Assembly: GCA_039566865.1 (NCBI GenBank)
Contig: CM076959.1
Span: forward strand, 7,857,501 to 7,921,500
Direction: 5' to 3'
DNA length: 64,000 bases
Source of the DNA: Aurelia coerulea
Lineage: Eukaryota; Cnidaria; Scyphozoa; Semaeostomeae; Ulmaridae
Shown here piece after piece: positions 35,501 to 47,050 of the stretch; within the stretch, counting starts at the first letter, position 1; every line of letters starts with the position of its first letter. Made by a program: the position numbers and the translations under genes. The notes beneath the pieces were generated by a model that did not search any database, was not told where the DNA came from, and saw only the letters and a list, made by a program, of their open reading frames with translations.

Positions 35501-38500
35501 AGCTAAAGCGGTTGTACCATCTTTAAGAAATTTCCCTGCTACCGGGTGCGCCAAAATAAACTATGCACTTTTGACAGGTAAATATGTACACTGGATCGAT
35601 TTTGAAGATTTATGACTTAATCTTTAGCAGAAAGCCTGAATTAGATACAAGGCGTTTTTGCAAATTTTTCCATTTTTAGGTTTTAGAGCTAGGCCTACAA
35701 GCGTGTTTCTTTAAATTTTCGTTTTCGAAAACACTGATATTCCGATTGATATTCCTGATATTCCTGATACACTGATATTCCTGATAAACGATCAAAAACC
35801 CTCTATCAAGTCTCAAAATCATTCACTTTCACCATTCTAATTACAATTTTTACACTGATAAAGTCTTAAAGTCCCTTATTCGTGGTAGTTATCATAAAAC
35901 AGAACACGTTTTTGGTCGTTTTCTGCTGATGTGACAAACAAAAATGCTTGAAAACAGTGATTTTATGTATAACAATAAAAAGCAAAGCTTTCTGCTAATT
36001 CAAAGCTAATTCAGGCTTTCTGCTAAAGATTGGGCCATAAATCTTCAAAATCGGTCCAGCGTACGATTTATCGTCGCCTGCCAAAAGTGCATAGTTTATT
36101 TTGGCGCACCCGATATATTATCTAAACCTGTCGCTTTTGAGGGGTTTATCTCTTCTAAGAGTTTGAGGACGTTGTCAGAGGATGTGGGAAGCAGTAAAAA
36201 TGGTTCAGAAAGGTTCATGTGCTGATAACACTTTCGCACATTGTCTAGTCTATGTGGGGATGGGTTAAGTTTCTTTACTAAATTTGAAGCTAGATAGAAT
36301 GGTTCACTAATTATGAATGACAGGAATGCTACTACATGCAGAGCAATGCTACTTTACTGGCCATAACAGGCTCAAAGGATGCGGTAAGAAGTTTCTGAAT
36401 ATTGGCTTGGGCGAGGCATAATGAATTAAATACTCTATAATAATAATAATAATAATTTATTTATTTACAGTTGGTGGGCACAATAGTTTGAAAGAAAACT
36501 AATAAATACCAACTATTTACAATACAAAGTTCAAACATAATATAAACGTAAAATATCTACATGAATCTATGTACACATCATCTGCAGATGTTGCAACTGC
36601 AAGTGTCTCCTTTCCAGCTCTTAATCATATTTTTGAATTGCTCTGCGTTTTGAGCAGCTTTTATCGTGTCAGATAATGTGTCAGATAACTCTTTTCTTAG
36701 ATGTTCAAATTTCCACAACTGTCGAAAGTTCCGAAAAAGAAAAGCGAAGAAGTAGCAGTATATAGAAATTTGCCATGCTTCAATTGGAACCATTTAGAAA
36801 ATATCACATTCATTGGAGCTGGTGGCTATGGTAAAGTGTTCAAAGCGGGTTACAAGAATTCTGTAGTCGTTGCTAAGCAACTTAAGGGTGCTGATGAGAG
36901 TGCTCTTATCAAAGAAGCGAGATTTCACCATCAACTCAGCCATGAAAACATTGTGAACTTCATTTCTATTTGTCCTTCGAGGAAAGCCCTGATGCTTGAA
37001 TACATTTGTTTTGATTTTGGACCCTTTGGACTCGATGCGCAAATTTCAAGCCTGCAAGAACTTCTCGAAGAGCTCGGAAAGGCAAATTGTAAAGGATTTG
37101 AACATTTTGCTCCATGCATTGCCTCTGAAGTTGTTTCTGGCCTATCGTATCTCCATGATCATGGTGTTGCACATCGCGACCTAAAGCCTGGCAATGTGCT
37201 TGTGACAAATGCACACCTCATAAAGCTACCAGCATCCGAAATGCAAGCTGAATGGAAGAGACGTCCCTGTATTGCAAAGCTCACAGATTTTGGTGAGAGC
37301 TGGGGAATTCTCTCTCAGTCTACAGAGGCTGCTCATACCCATACAATCAATGTTTACAGAGGAACTCCAGCTTTCATGGCACCAGAAATCATCGACCCAC
37401 TCCAACGACCGTATCTAATGCGAGAAGAAGATATGAAAAAGGCAGACATTTGGAGCTTAGGAATGCTGATGTTTTGCCTCATCAATCCAAACTGCAAGCT
37501 GCCATACGGCATCGAAGGAAAGTCTGCCATGAAATATGAAACATTTCTTAGTTTCGTGAAGAAGAACATTTCCAAGGGAATTAAGCCATTGAATGATCCA
37601 GAATATGATGCACTCAGAGCCTCCAACTGGGCAAATCTCAGTGAAGTGTACGATGACTGCCTGAAGAAGAAAGCTGATGACAGAGTTTCAATGCAGCAAA
37701 TCAAAGAAACCTTGAATCAAATTGACTGTTCTGAATCATATCCCCTTAAGGTGCATCAAGGAACTGCTAGGATTGAAGCTGAAGAAAGGTGTCTTTTCTA
37801 TGAGGCAAATGTTAACTTTGTCAGACCAGAAAATGATGGGACAAATGCTTGTGTTTTTCTGTCGTTGAAGATTGCAGAAGCAATACTGTCAAAGAAAGAT
37901 CAAGAGTTTGCGGAGCGGAAATCCAAAATGGAAAGCATAATAACAAATTTTCCAAAGAAAGTCAATCCATTGAGGAACGACGCAATCAAGTATGCAGTAG
38001 ATGATGCCTACGAACTTCTCTACAAGGAAAAATTAATTGCAAAGTGTCGTTTGGAAACGTTGAATGGTATTGATGCTGTTTTCTCTGATGCTGGAAAGGC
38101 AGATCTTATCAAGGCTTTGGGAACAGAAGGGAATACCATCGTCATAACTGTCCCTGATTACACTTTCGTGGCAGCAAATTTGAAAGGCAGGATTGGTGTC
38201 ATTGATAGCCATGTCATTTCTGAAGAGATGGGAGGAAACGGAAACGGCATCATCAAGATCTTTCTTTCTTCCAACGATGCATCTAAATGGATTTGGAAAC
38301 GCCTTTATCAGAGCGGAATAAGAACAGAACGTCAGTCTCTGGTTCAGATTCAGCTTGCAGAAGCAGACAAATCACAAATAACAAGCACATTGAATTTCAC
38401 AACACAAGTCCCTTATCACTGTATTGACCTGGATTCAGCACCGGAAAAAAATTGTCCTCAAGACTGTTCAAACATTCCAAGTGACGTCGAAGTGAGTGCA

Positions 38501-40468
38501 GCTCGTGGAAATGAAAGGGTCGATTGTAGAACCGATATGGAACATTCTGCTAGTATTCATGAATTTGAAGCGGGAGTAGTTCACAGTAATAGTGAGACCA
38601 GTGAAGCTAGTGAAGCCCAGGGAGAAGACCAATCACTATCAACAAATGAAGTAGACAAGCCAAACTACGCCTCTTCGTTCACTTGGAACAAAGCAGAAGT
38701 CAGCCACTGGGGTCCAAGCAAGATTCCTTTCGTAAAAGATATCAGAAATAAGCTGCTAAACAGTGAGGTATATGCACTCACGATGTCAACCATAGATACC
38801 GCCAAAAAAATCCCCCAAGCCTGCCGCCAAAACTCGGTATTTTCGATCGACAGCACCGTACTAGCAGATGTTGAAGATGTGAAAAGTGATTTGAATGGCC
38901 CATTCAAAAAATGCATTGAGGCGAAGGTGTATACTGTTCAGATAGCACAAATAAAGAATAAAGAATACTTGGTTAAAGCAATTTCAAAAAAGAGAGTTGA
39001 CTCAGCTCCAGGACACACATACATGAAGGTAAACAGGAGGGAAAATTCGTTTGGCCTCGTTCGAAGCATAACTCATTTCATGGATGGACAGGGGAAGATT
39101 CTGAATGGAAGGGTTATAGTTCAGTATTACATCAACCGACAAATCTGTGGTGACGTACAAAGTGTTAACTATACGGTTCCAGCGCATGGAAATTCAAAGA
39201 AGGAGGGATCGTTTTATGCTCTAAAGAAAAGCACTCTTGGTAACTTGGGAACACGTTTGCTAGAAAATGATGCGAATCCAAATTCAGTTTATGAAAAGAT
39301 TTTAAGCGAGAGAGGTGCAGAGTCAGGTTTGGATTTTGGTGACCTTCCAAGGTCCAAGAGGCAAATAACAAGAAAGGCAGCAGACATGGGGCTGTCAAAA
39401 AATTCAAGACAAGAGTATGAGGTTGAGGCAATCCTAGCATACGACCACGAGCTTGAAGAAAATGGAATCGTCTGGGCTCACAGTGACATACCAAACGATT
39501 TATGGGTCATAGGCACCAGTAGAATGGCAAATATTTTGAAGAGTGCAGGGGAAGGCCTTCCCATCTCCATCGATCCCACCTTCAACCATGGTGCATACGA
39601 AGTGACACCAGTAACTTACCGGCACCCATTCATTGAAAGTAAATCGAAGAACGTCACAGGAAAGTGGTCAGATGCGATACTGCTTGGTCCTACCATGATC
39701 CACCATGAAAAGGCAGAAGAAGTATTTGACATGGGCTTAAGGACAATCGCACGCAAAACAAAGACCATGAACGCAAAAGTCGGAGTAGTCACGGATGGAG
39801 AGATCGCTTTGATAAATGCGTGCAAATCAAATTTTCGAAATAGCGTGATATTGCGTTGCACATTGCATTTCAAAGAAAATTGCAAGAAATTTCTCAAGTC
39901 TGCTGGTATTATTGGAGAGAGAAACCAAGCACCATTGCTGGATATGGTTTTTGGGGCAGAGGGTTTGATTGAAGCAGAGGACAAAAAAGAATTATATTCA
40001 CGACTAAATGCAATGGAAGGTGTGATTCGCGATATAGAAAGAGAGTTGGTGCCAGAGGAAGCCCATAAACGACAATCGTTCTTTGGATATCTGAAAGAAC
40101 GAAAGAAGACCGTGCTACGAACGATGATCAGAGACAGGCGAAGGGAGGTTGGAATGCCAGTAGATGAGAACAACGTCCCATGCCGTGTTTATACCAACCA
40201 ATCCGAAACGTCCAATTCTGTACTTTCGGCGAAGAAATCCGCTCTTGGTTACTCGAAGAAAGATGATATGTCGAAGGGCCAATTCATAAGAAAAGTTTGG
40301 GAAGCGTGTGTAAGAGATCAGAATGTTGAAATTGAAAGAGCAATGTATGGCCAGAGTGAGCGCTACCGTTTAAAAGAAGACGCCAAGCACATGCAAGTCA
40401 GTGTCGAAGACTGGTATAGCTGGACAAAGAAGAAACAAGAAAGGTATTGTATCTATAGCTATGCTATC

Positions 40469-40499
<31 letters not shown>

Positions 40500-42878
40500 C
40501 TGATTAGAGTTTTTTGCGAAATTGAGACCGTACGTTCATTCCAATCACACATTGTATGAATTGTTTGATATTTGCAACAAAACAAGTACGACTCTCAGGG
40601 AAAAACAAATGAAAAATATTGGACACAGGATTTCATTCTTTAGAAAAAAGCACGCGCTTTTCAAAAATCTTGAGCATGGAGCATTCCAGGCACCTTTATT
40701 TTGAACGAAATGTTTATATGATACTGCTACCTTCATTTCTATTCGAGGCTTTACCTTAGCTGCAAGCGTAATGAGCTACTTCTCCAGAAGAACGAGCGAG
40801 CGGATCGCTCCTCCTGAGAAGTAGCTCGGTACGCTCACAATGTCTGTAAATGCTTTGAATCTCGAGGCTCCTTCAAAGTCGTTCAGTAAAAGTATTGAAA
40901 AAAGGAACGACTCTTTCTGGGATTTTGCAGTATGTATCATTCATGTTATCTTACATTGTTTTCTTTTTTCGACAGATATATCGACGAATTTCACAAGCTA
41001 TCGAAAGAAGATCTGAGTAACCGAAAGTTGATCCAAATTCCAGATGACAGTACAGCTAATGTCGTGAAGACGCCTATCAACAACTTATCAGTGAAGCTGA
41101 CAGACGTCTTGCCAGCACTTTTGCATGTTGACTGCATTGAGAAGAAGGCTCTGCACATTCTTAATACGCCAGAATCTCTGGTACCATTTCCATCATTCAG
41201 TGAAGATGCAGCTACAAAGTTTATGGTCGCTAAATATGATGGCTGCTTCCATACAGTTACCTTGAAGTCAAATGACAAGATTGCTTGTGACTGTAAAGGA
41301 TTTAAGTGAGTAACAATTTCTTTTTCTTAATGAGCTGAAAAGTGCTTGCAACTTAATGCCTATCCTGATGTTGAAAAAGTAGATGCCTGTACTGGCAGCT
41401 TTCAATTATTGTACTATTGAAACAGCGCTAGTTGCAAACTAAAATAAACTCAGCGATATGCTTTAAAGATTCCACATCTAAAATGCCAACAGTTTTTTCC
41501 TTTAATCCTTATACTTCCCCTTTGACATGAAAAAGCATCAAAATGCATCACCTTTTTTGTGACAAACAGTTATTGCAATGTATTCCTTTGATTTGTGACT
41601 TATCTAATCCAGTGGTTTTGTGGGGGGGGGCTAGTAATTGTGACTTTCTTGCTAAATAAATCAATGACTACTCAATTAGATTTACCGAAGACAGGTTCTC
41701 AAACTTTAAGGTGAAATAAAATCTATTGAAAATTCTTTAATGTGCAAAAACTGGATGCATGGCTTTGGGGGGGGGGGTAACTCCAGGGGCCTGGTATACA
41801 TGTGCCTTCCTAGGTTATGGGTTAATTTGCGATATTCTGCCCGGGTTATGGGTCATGTTTCGTGCCCAGGCTATGGGTCTGCTCTGCAGAGAATTGCCGT
41901 AGTTGTTGATAAGTGTTAGCAGTTTATTGCTATGTTGGCTATAATGAAAAAAACTTTCATAAAAAGGAATTTGGCACTACAAATTTTCAATTGACTCTGT
42001 ACGAATGATACGTAGTGAGTCTTGTCACGATTCTTGGGGAAATTTTGCCCTGTTTATGAGGTCATATTTCAAAATTTTGCTATGGTTTTTGGTCCTAACT
42101 CTGAGTTCTCAAAGGCCCATATATACCAAACCCTTTTATAGGAGTTGCCCCCCCCCTCATCGGTACGGCTGCTTCGCAGTAGCAATGTAAGAAATGCACA
42201 TTTTTGGGACACCTTTCTTACAAAAGGCAATAGGGGAACGTTAAAACTATGGTATATATGAAAATTAAAAACGAATCAATCAATCCCTCCTTTAGATTGT
42301 TCAGAATATGCAACCACTCTGTTGCTGTAGCTGACAAAACCGGAAACTTGAGAGAGTTGATAAAGGGTGTCCGCATATCGTACAGAGCATCCATCACATA
42401 CCCTGAATCCGATGGTGGAGCAGGAAGAAAAGGTGGCAGAAAACGAATTTACATCAACAGGGAGGAGGAAGAAGGTGCAGCAAAACGAGTCTCTTCGAGT
42501 CCATTCACGGAGATATTTCATAACAACAAGCCACTCATCCTTTGCAACGTCAATGATGTTCCACAAGACAAAAATCGATGCGGGCACTGTGGATCAGAAT
42601 TTCCTAAAGGCATTATTGCAATAATACCCTACAACGTTGTGCTTGGTCATGAAGAGAGATGGCTTTATCCTAACCGAGATAGGAGTTCAAGTACAGAGCC
42701 CAAATATCTTCCTTCGCCAAACGGACGGATGACAAGGAGATTTTACTGTGTTAAAAGAGAATGTGTATTCAAAAGATTTCCCTACTTTCGCCAGGAACTC
42801 CTAGAAATAAAAGAGGACGTGGACTTGAAGGCCAGGCATAAAAATCTTTTAAGAGAACAGCTGGACATTGCTCTATAG
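32461..42878 (+). CDS. Kinase-peptidase-like-MULE transposase-SWIM fusion gene
   Basis: Join of 32461-32523, 36701-40443, 40976-41305 and 42296-42878. It gives 1,572 codons with no internal stop, and phases 0, 2 and 2 match at the three junctions. Domain order: protein kinase (about 55-365) with GAGGYGKV loop, VVAK lysine, HRDLKPGN and TDFGES, then GTPAFMAPE; a region (about 395-560) with NACVFLSL and VIDSH, compatible with a Cys...Asp/His papain-fold peptidase; an acidic Ser/Glu-rich linker; a MULE core (about 970-1180) with DPTFNHGAY, TDGEIAL and RCTLHFKENC; a SWIM finger CDC...CNH made by splicing exon 3 to exon 4; and a terminal CGHC...C...C cluster. It is presumably nuclear. The kinase retains its catalytic residues. 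It lies in the loop of the giant inverted repeat. The transposase third acidic residue was not assigned. The kinase and MULE calls are firm; the peptidase call is tentative. Confidence 0.8.
33069..33605. mobile_element. hAT-type miniature element
   Basis: Ends CAGGGGCAGATCCAG and AATCCGCCACTG, with 8-bp flanks AGCCACCT and AGCTACCT (one mismatch) and G-runs next to both ends. CAGTGGCGGAT-like termini with 8-bp duplication are typical of hAT derivatives. It contains a nested element. Confidence 0.65.
33301..33516. mobile_element. Nested element with 9-bp target duplication
   Basis: GAGGGGCAAATCACT opens and AGTGATTTGCCCCTCG closes the insert. GCTTTTCTC lies on both sides (33292-33300, 33517-33525). 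The interior is almost wholly AAAATCAC-type repeats, including GTGTGATTTTAAAATCAC. Confidence 0.8.
34145..34567. mobile_element. TTTCTTA-family element, CGGTTTTT-ended subtype
   Basis: TA-CGTTTTTTTACATAAGAAAC and GTTTCTTATAAAAAAAACCG-TG-TA ends. At least six TTTCTTA words lie inside, several followed by AAAT. It lies in the first intron of the kinase-MULE gene. Confidence 0.65.
34777..34796. repeat. Short interstitial telomere-type repeat
   Basis: Just over three CCCTAA units following a TTTCTTA word. It matches the animal TTAGGG telomere repeat but is very short. Confidence 0.7.
35240..35295. repeat. Long G run with GGGGT repeats
   Basis: About fourteen G followed by TGGGGTGGGGTGG and, 10 bases on, a C run. 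It can form a G-quadruplex on the plus strand. It lies in an intron of the kinase-MULE gene. Confidence 0.5.
35540..36115. mobile_element. Mariner-type element with ends of about 100 bp
   Basis: TA-CCGGGTGCGCCAAAATAAAC is mirrored by TTTATTTTGGCGCACCCGATA. Homology continues through ACTATGCACTTTTG and AAGCCTGAATTAG. TA borders. No transposase frame. Confidence 0.75.
36423..36560 (-). repeat. Possible LINE 3' end, reverse orientation
   Basis: ATAATAATAATAATAATTTA followed by TTTATTTACAGTTGGTGGGC resembles, in reverse, the GTAAATAAAT-(TTA)n tails of non-LTR elements here. It is immediately upstream of the kinase-MULE main exon. Confidence 0.35.
36701..40443 (+). CDS. Kinase-MULE gene, main exon
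   Basis: A single 3.7-kb open exon that encodes the kinase, the peptidase-like region, the linker and the MULE core. It ends GAAAG|GTATTG, before a TATC microsatellite. Without splicing the frame runs into the microsatellite and stops at 40507, so the SWIM finger would be lost. Confidence 0.9.
40460..40502. repeat. TATC microsatellite
   Basis: About nine TATC units with one TATT variant, just after the donor at 40444. Confidence 0.9.
40976..41305 (+). CDS. Kinase-MULE gene, exon 3 (first half of SWIM)
   Basis: Acceptor TTCGACAG|ATATAT after a pyrimidine-rich tract. The frame YIDEFHKLSKEDLSNRKLIQ leads on to FHTVTLKSNDKIACDCKGF. The donor is TTTAA|GTGAGT, phase 2. The CxC pair needs exon 4 for its CxH partner, which is good evidence that the two exons are spliced. 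Confidence 0.8.
41762..42160. repeat. G/C-tract-ended element in the last intron
   Basis: GGGGGGGGGGTAACTCC at the left and GGAGTTGCCCCCCCCC at the right. GGTTATGGGT words repeat in between. No clear target duplication. Confidence 0.55.
42296..42878 (+). CDS. Kinase-MULE gene, last exon (CxH of SWIM and zinc cluster)
   Basis: Acceptor CCTTTAG|ATTGTT. The frame LFRICNHSVAVADKTGNL completes SWIM as CxC-x8-CxH. It then runs through a basic GGRKR stretch to CGHCGSEFPKG and FYCVKRECVFKRF. The stop is TAG at 42876-42878. Confidence 0.8.
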
Positions 42879-44186
42879 GATTACAACCTTTGGAGCGTGT
42901 TAACCATATCTGACCTGGGACTTTTGAAGCGGCCAATACTTGGGGGGGGGGGCTCTTTCTCTTCGCTGTTATGTTATAGTAGTTACAATCTTTAAAGTTG
43001 GTAAATAGATGGACTTTGATGCAAAAACCAAAATCACATGATTAAATCAAATCATCTCTATTGTGCTCGTTGCTATGACAATAAGAAGAGTTTAAGTTAT
43101 GATTATCATGATTACTACCAATATGTGATTGAAACAATGAAATGAGGCACTAAATTGAAATGCTTTGTTTCCAATTGATGGATATCATCAAATGCATATG
43201 TAAGCATAATTTGGCATGTAATTGAGATTAATATCTGCAACAATAAAAAAATTATACAAAGTTTGCTGACTACACAGTAAAACATTGATTGCCATAGTTA
43301 CGAGGCTATATTTAGCATCTTGAAATTTTCATCATTCGATACAGTATAAATATAAAGTCAAAAAATAGACGATTGCGCTAAAGATGGCGGCGAGGAATTT
43401 TCGATTGTTCTTTCGTGAACAATTTACAACGAATCATATAAAATCATTTCATTATCTAGAAATTTTTAAAGGTATACCGAGCAATGAAGTACAAAAAACA
43501 AGGACAAAACCGAAACATGATTTGGATTTTCTACCGTAGACCTAGAAACGTCTTTCCATTATTTAACAGCAGAAAAGTTTCTTAATATTTCGTCAGTCTT
43601 AGAGTGTAGTTGCTTTTGATAGCTAACCAACGAGGAGTTTATCATTGTCTACAAAACCAGTACGCTTTTGGCGAAAATCCTTTTGCATCCAAGAACAATT
43701 CTTAAAAATCCTTGAAAATCTTACTGTTCAAAAAGCAGCAGTGATACACCCCTTGCTAGCCAGCAGCAGTGTTTTAAAAAGCTTTCCGTCTCTCCCTAAT
43801 GCCCGGGGGGATCAATTGACTTTAATAAGTGTGATTTCAAGAAACAATCTTTTCACCTAATCTGTTCGACTTCCCAGCGACAGCCGCAGCTTAGTATATG
43901 CGTCTGGGGGTTCCCTCGCGCGGCGTGTCCGCCGTCTCTCTGGGGGATGGGCGTCGCTCCGTACCTCGTAGGGAAGGCATGATTATTTTTATCTTGTAAA
44001 TATTCCACTACATATTTTTAATTGATTAACTTTAGGAATTTGTAAATTTTGTAAAGTAGGCCTAAATTAGCTGTAATTTAGCTATTCTTCTTTTGTTATG
44101 TAGCCTACGTTAAATAAATTAATGATGATAATGATGATGATTATGAAAAATACACTAAGTGCCCGCCCTAGTGACAACGTTTGCAA
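42879..44186. other. No supported gene downstream of the kinase-MULE gene
   Basis: Contains a G run (42937), an AT-rich stretch, and AAGATGGCGGCGAGG at 43381, which resembles a gene start but opens no usable frame. 43645-43860 is a 71-codon frame without recognised domain. 43861-44150 is GC-rich, then ends GTTAAATAAATTAATGATGA..., like a LINE 3' tail on the plus strand. Confidence 0.4.
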
Positions 44187-44526
44187 TACAAGGCGTCCCA
44201 AAAAAATTTGTGCCCCGTTTGCCAGAATATTGTAACAAAACGGCACAAGATTTTGCAAAACTTTTACATGATGTTGCTCTTCGGATATTTAGTTAAAATT
44301 TGCTACAATTTCCATAAAAATCCATTCAAAATGATGAAACTTTCTCTTCTGCAGGTCTTCGACAGGTCATAGCTCCATCACGTTTTAATGGATTCTTGTG
44401 GAGATGGCAGCAAAATTTATTTGAACATCTGAAGAGCAACATCATATAAGAGTTTGGCGAGAATCTTTGACCCTTTTGTTGCAATCTTTAGGCAAACGGG
44501 GCACACATTTTTTGGGACACCCTGTA
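44187..44526. mobile_element. Mariner-type miniature element
   Basis: TA-CAAGGCGTCCCAAAAAAA...GTGCCCCGTTTGCC, and GGCAAACGGGGCAC...TTTTTTGGGACACCCTG-TA. The ends are about 37 bp with few mismatches, and GGGTGTCCCAAAAAA is a common mariner terminus. A single similar end (GGGGCACCCTGTA) lies at 59378. Confidence 0.8.
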
Positions 44527-44987
44527 CTATGGGTTAGTTTTTTTAGTTTGTTTAGTTTGGTGTAGCTGCCGTGCCTGTACATTAGGTAGTGCATATATGC
44601 AATGATCATGGTGATGATGACTAAAACTTTTGTGGGCTTTTAACGTAACTAGATCTCTTTGTACATACTATTAACTATTTTGATATCAGCTAATGATACC
44701 CTAAAAAGCGTTCGGCTCTGTCGTAATTAATGTTTGCATTTCATGTTTAAGTTGAAGAATGTTGTATTCTCTTTTCGTACTTCAGTCTAACGCGTTAGCA
44801 AGCAGAAGTCATGACGTATTATGCCCAAAGACTAAATTCCTTAAATGAAAATCAATAAAATAAAACAACTTTTGTAGCACTAAGGAGGAAATCATAGGAT
44901 TTTAAAATAAAATTCCGCGAGTTCCGCGTTTTAGTTTTTTTCCCTATAGCGCGAGGACAAAACGCGGAACTCAACTTGGCGGAACTC
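44527..44987. other. AT-rich spacer and first TTCCGCG cluster
   Basis: No gene. From 44908 the TTCCGCG-type hairpin repeats begin, diverged from the mirrored left-arm copy until 44988. Confidence 0.5.
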
Positions 44988-45064
44988 CTCGACTTCCGCG
45001 TTTTGGTTTTTGGCCCTATGCTGCGAAAACAAAACGCGGAACTTGATTTCGCGGAACTTGTCTT

Positions 45065-45966
45065 TCAACATAAGAAACTCTTTTTACGTTGATTTTGGTC
45101 GATCAAACCAAAGTTTCTTTCCTTTGTATACAACTGGGATGGGATACAACTAAGTAGCGATGTAATTTTGCTGTTCAGCTGAGCGAAACAATATTTCGTA
45201 GGACTTGCTTTTGTTGGGCATAATCCAATACTCTCGACAATCCTAGTCGAGGGGATTGGGGTCAGGAAGTCCACTAAAAAAAGTCCATTAAAACTGATAT
45301 AGCGCAGGTAAAATTCTTTGTAGGCAAGGGGAGAAAGAATAGGCCTTTTAGATGAAATTCCGCGAGTTCCGCGTTTTGGTTTTCGGCCCCATACTGCCAG
45401 GACAAAACGCGGAACTCGACTTCGCGGAACAAAAGTTCCGCGAGTTCCGCGTTTTGGTTTTTGGCCCTATGCTGCGAAAACAAAACGCGGAACTTGATTT
45501 CGCGGAACTTGTCTGTCAACATAAGAAACTCTTTTTACGTTGATTTTGGTCGATCAAACCAAAGTTTCTTTCCTTTGTATACAACTGGGATGGGATACAA
45601 CTAAGTAGCGATGTAATTTTGCTGTTCAACTGAGCGAAACAATATTTCGTAGGACTTGCTTTTGTTGGGCATAATCCAATACTCTCGACAATCCTAGTCG
45701 AGGGGATTGGGGTCAGGAAGTCCACTAAAAAAAGTCCATTAAAACTGATATAGCGCAGGTAAAATTCTTTGTAGGCAAGGGGAGAAAGAATAGGCCTTTT
45801 AGATGAAATTCCGCGAGTTCCGCGTTTTGGTTTTCGGCCCCATACTGCCAGGACAAAACGCGGAACTCGACTTCGCGGAACAAAAATTCCGCGAGTTCCG
45901 CGTTTTGGTTTTTGGCCCTATGCTGCGAAAACAAAACGCGGAACTTGATTTCGCGGAACTTGTCTG
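45065..45966. repeat. Tandem duplication of a 451-bp unit (right arm)
   Basis: Two near-identical units, 45065-45515 and 45516-45966. Each has one TTCCGCG hairpin cluster and the spacer with TTTGGTCGATCAAACCAAAG. The left arm has one (31276-31726). Confidence 0.85.
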
Positions 45967-46849
45967 TCAACATAAGAAACTCTTTTTACGTTGATTTTGG
46001 TCGATCAAACCAAAGTTTCTTTCCTTTCTATACAACTGGGATGGGATACAACTAAGTAGCGATGAAGTTTTGCTGTTCAGCTGAGCGACAAACAATATTT
46101 CGCAGACCTCTGTTTTTATTGGGCATAAATAATCCAATACTCTCGACAATCCTAGTCAAGGGGATTGGGGTCAGGAAGTGGGGGAATGGACAAGAATAGC
46201 ATTTTTAACATTTCGCGTGCGTATGCTCACAATGTACATTTCTTTGCCTCATGTGACACGCGATCCTTATCCTCGAAGCTCTCCCACAGCTCCAGGTGAT
46301 CAAAAGGTGAAAAAGTGGATTGTAAAAATTCGTATTTTTATGCCTCGAGTTTTTTATTCATATTTTCATGCCTCGCTACTTATTTGGTATCCTATGGTAG
46401 ATAAAAGAATAGCGAACTCGAGTCCACCTGTATCGAGTCCAAGACCAAAGCAATACGGCATTTGCAAATGACAACAAATGGCCTACCTACAAATCTCCTA
46501 TCGCTTGGAGCCGAAGTGGAAAATTTCATCTCAATTTATATGCCTTCAATCCTGTGAGAAAGTCAGTTTGTTTCGATTTCAATTTGCCAGAAGAGAGTTG
46601 GAATTCACCTGTACGTTTTTGAGATTTGCAATGGATTTTGCAGAAAGAGGGAAATTAAACAGACCATTTTTGACTCATTTTCGAAGCAGATTTGGCTGAC
46701 GGCGTAGTAACATACGCGAAAGTAGCTGCTAAAGAAAATGCTACAAATCTCTTGGTATGGGAAGAACAGTCGATTAAAAGTTGATTAAAAGTGATAAAAT
46801 GCAAGTAAACTTCTTTGTAGGCAAGTGGAGGAAGAGCAGGCCTTATAGA

Positions 46850-47050
46850 TGAAATTCCGCGAGTTCCGCGTTTTGGTTTTTGGCCCTATACCGCGAGGAC
46901 AAAGCGCGGAACTTAGCTTCGCGGAAGAAAAATTCCGCCAGTTCCGCGTTTTGGTTTTCGGCCCCATACTGCTAGAACAAAACGCGGAACTCAACTTCGC
47001 GGAACAAAAATTCTGCGAGTTCCGCGGGTTCCGCGAGTTCCGCGTTATGG
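46850..47050. repeat. TTCCGCG hairpin cluster, right arm
   Basis: Mirrors 30197-30400. It ends GTTCCGCGTTATGGACCTGG, directly before the ten-base remnant of the mariner end. Confidence 0.75.

Noticed and set aside
39616..40173. 185-codon antisense frame across the kinase-MULE exon
   Set aside because: It is the shadow of a strongly coding sense exon and has no independent motif.
30089..46994. Short frames rich in NAELAEF or FREFRVLVFGP
   Set aside because: They are translations of the TTCCGCG hairpin repeat in both strands and several frames, so they are not evidence of coding.
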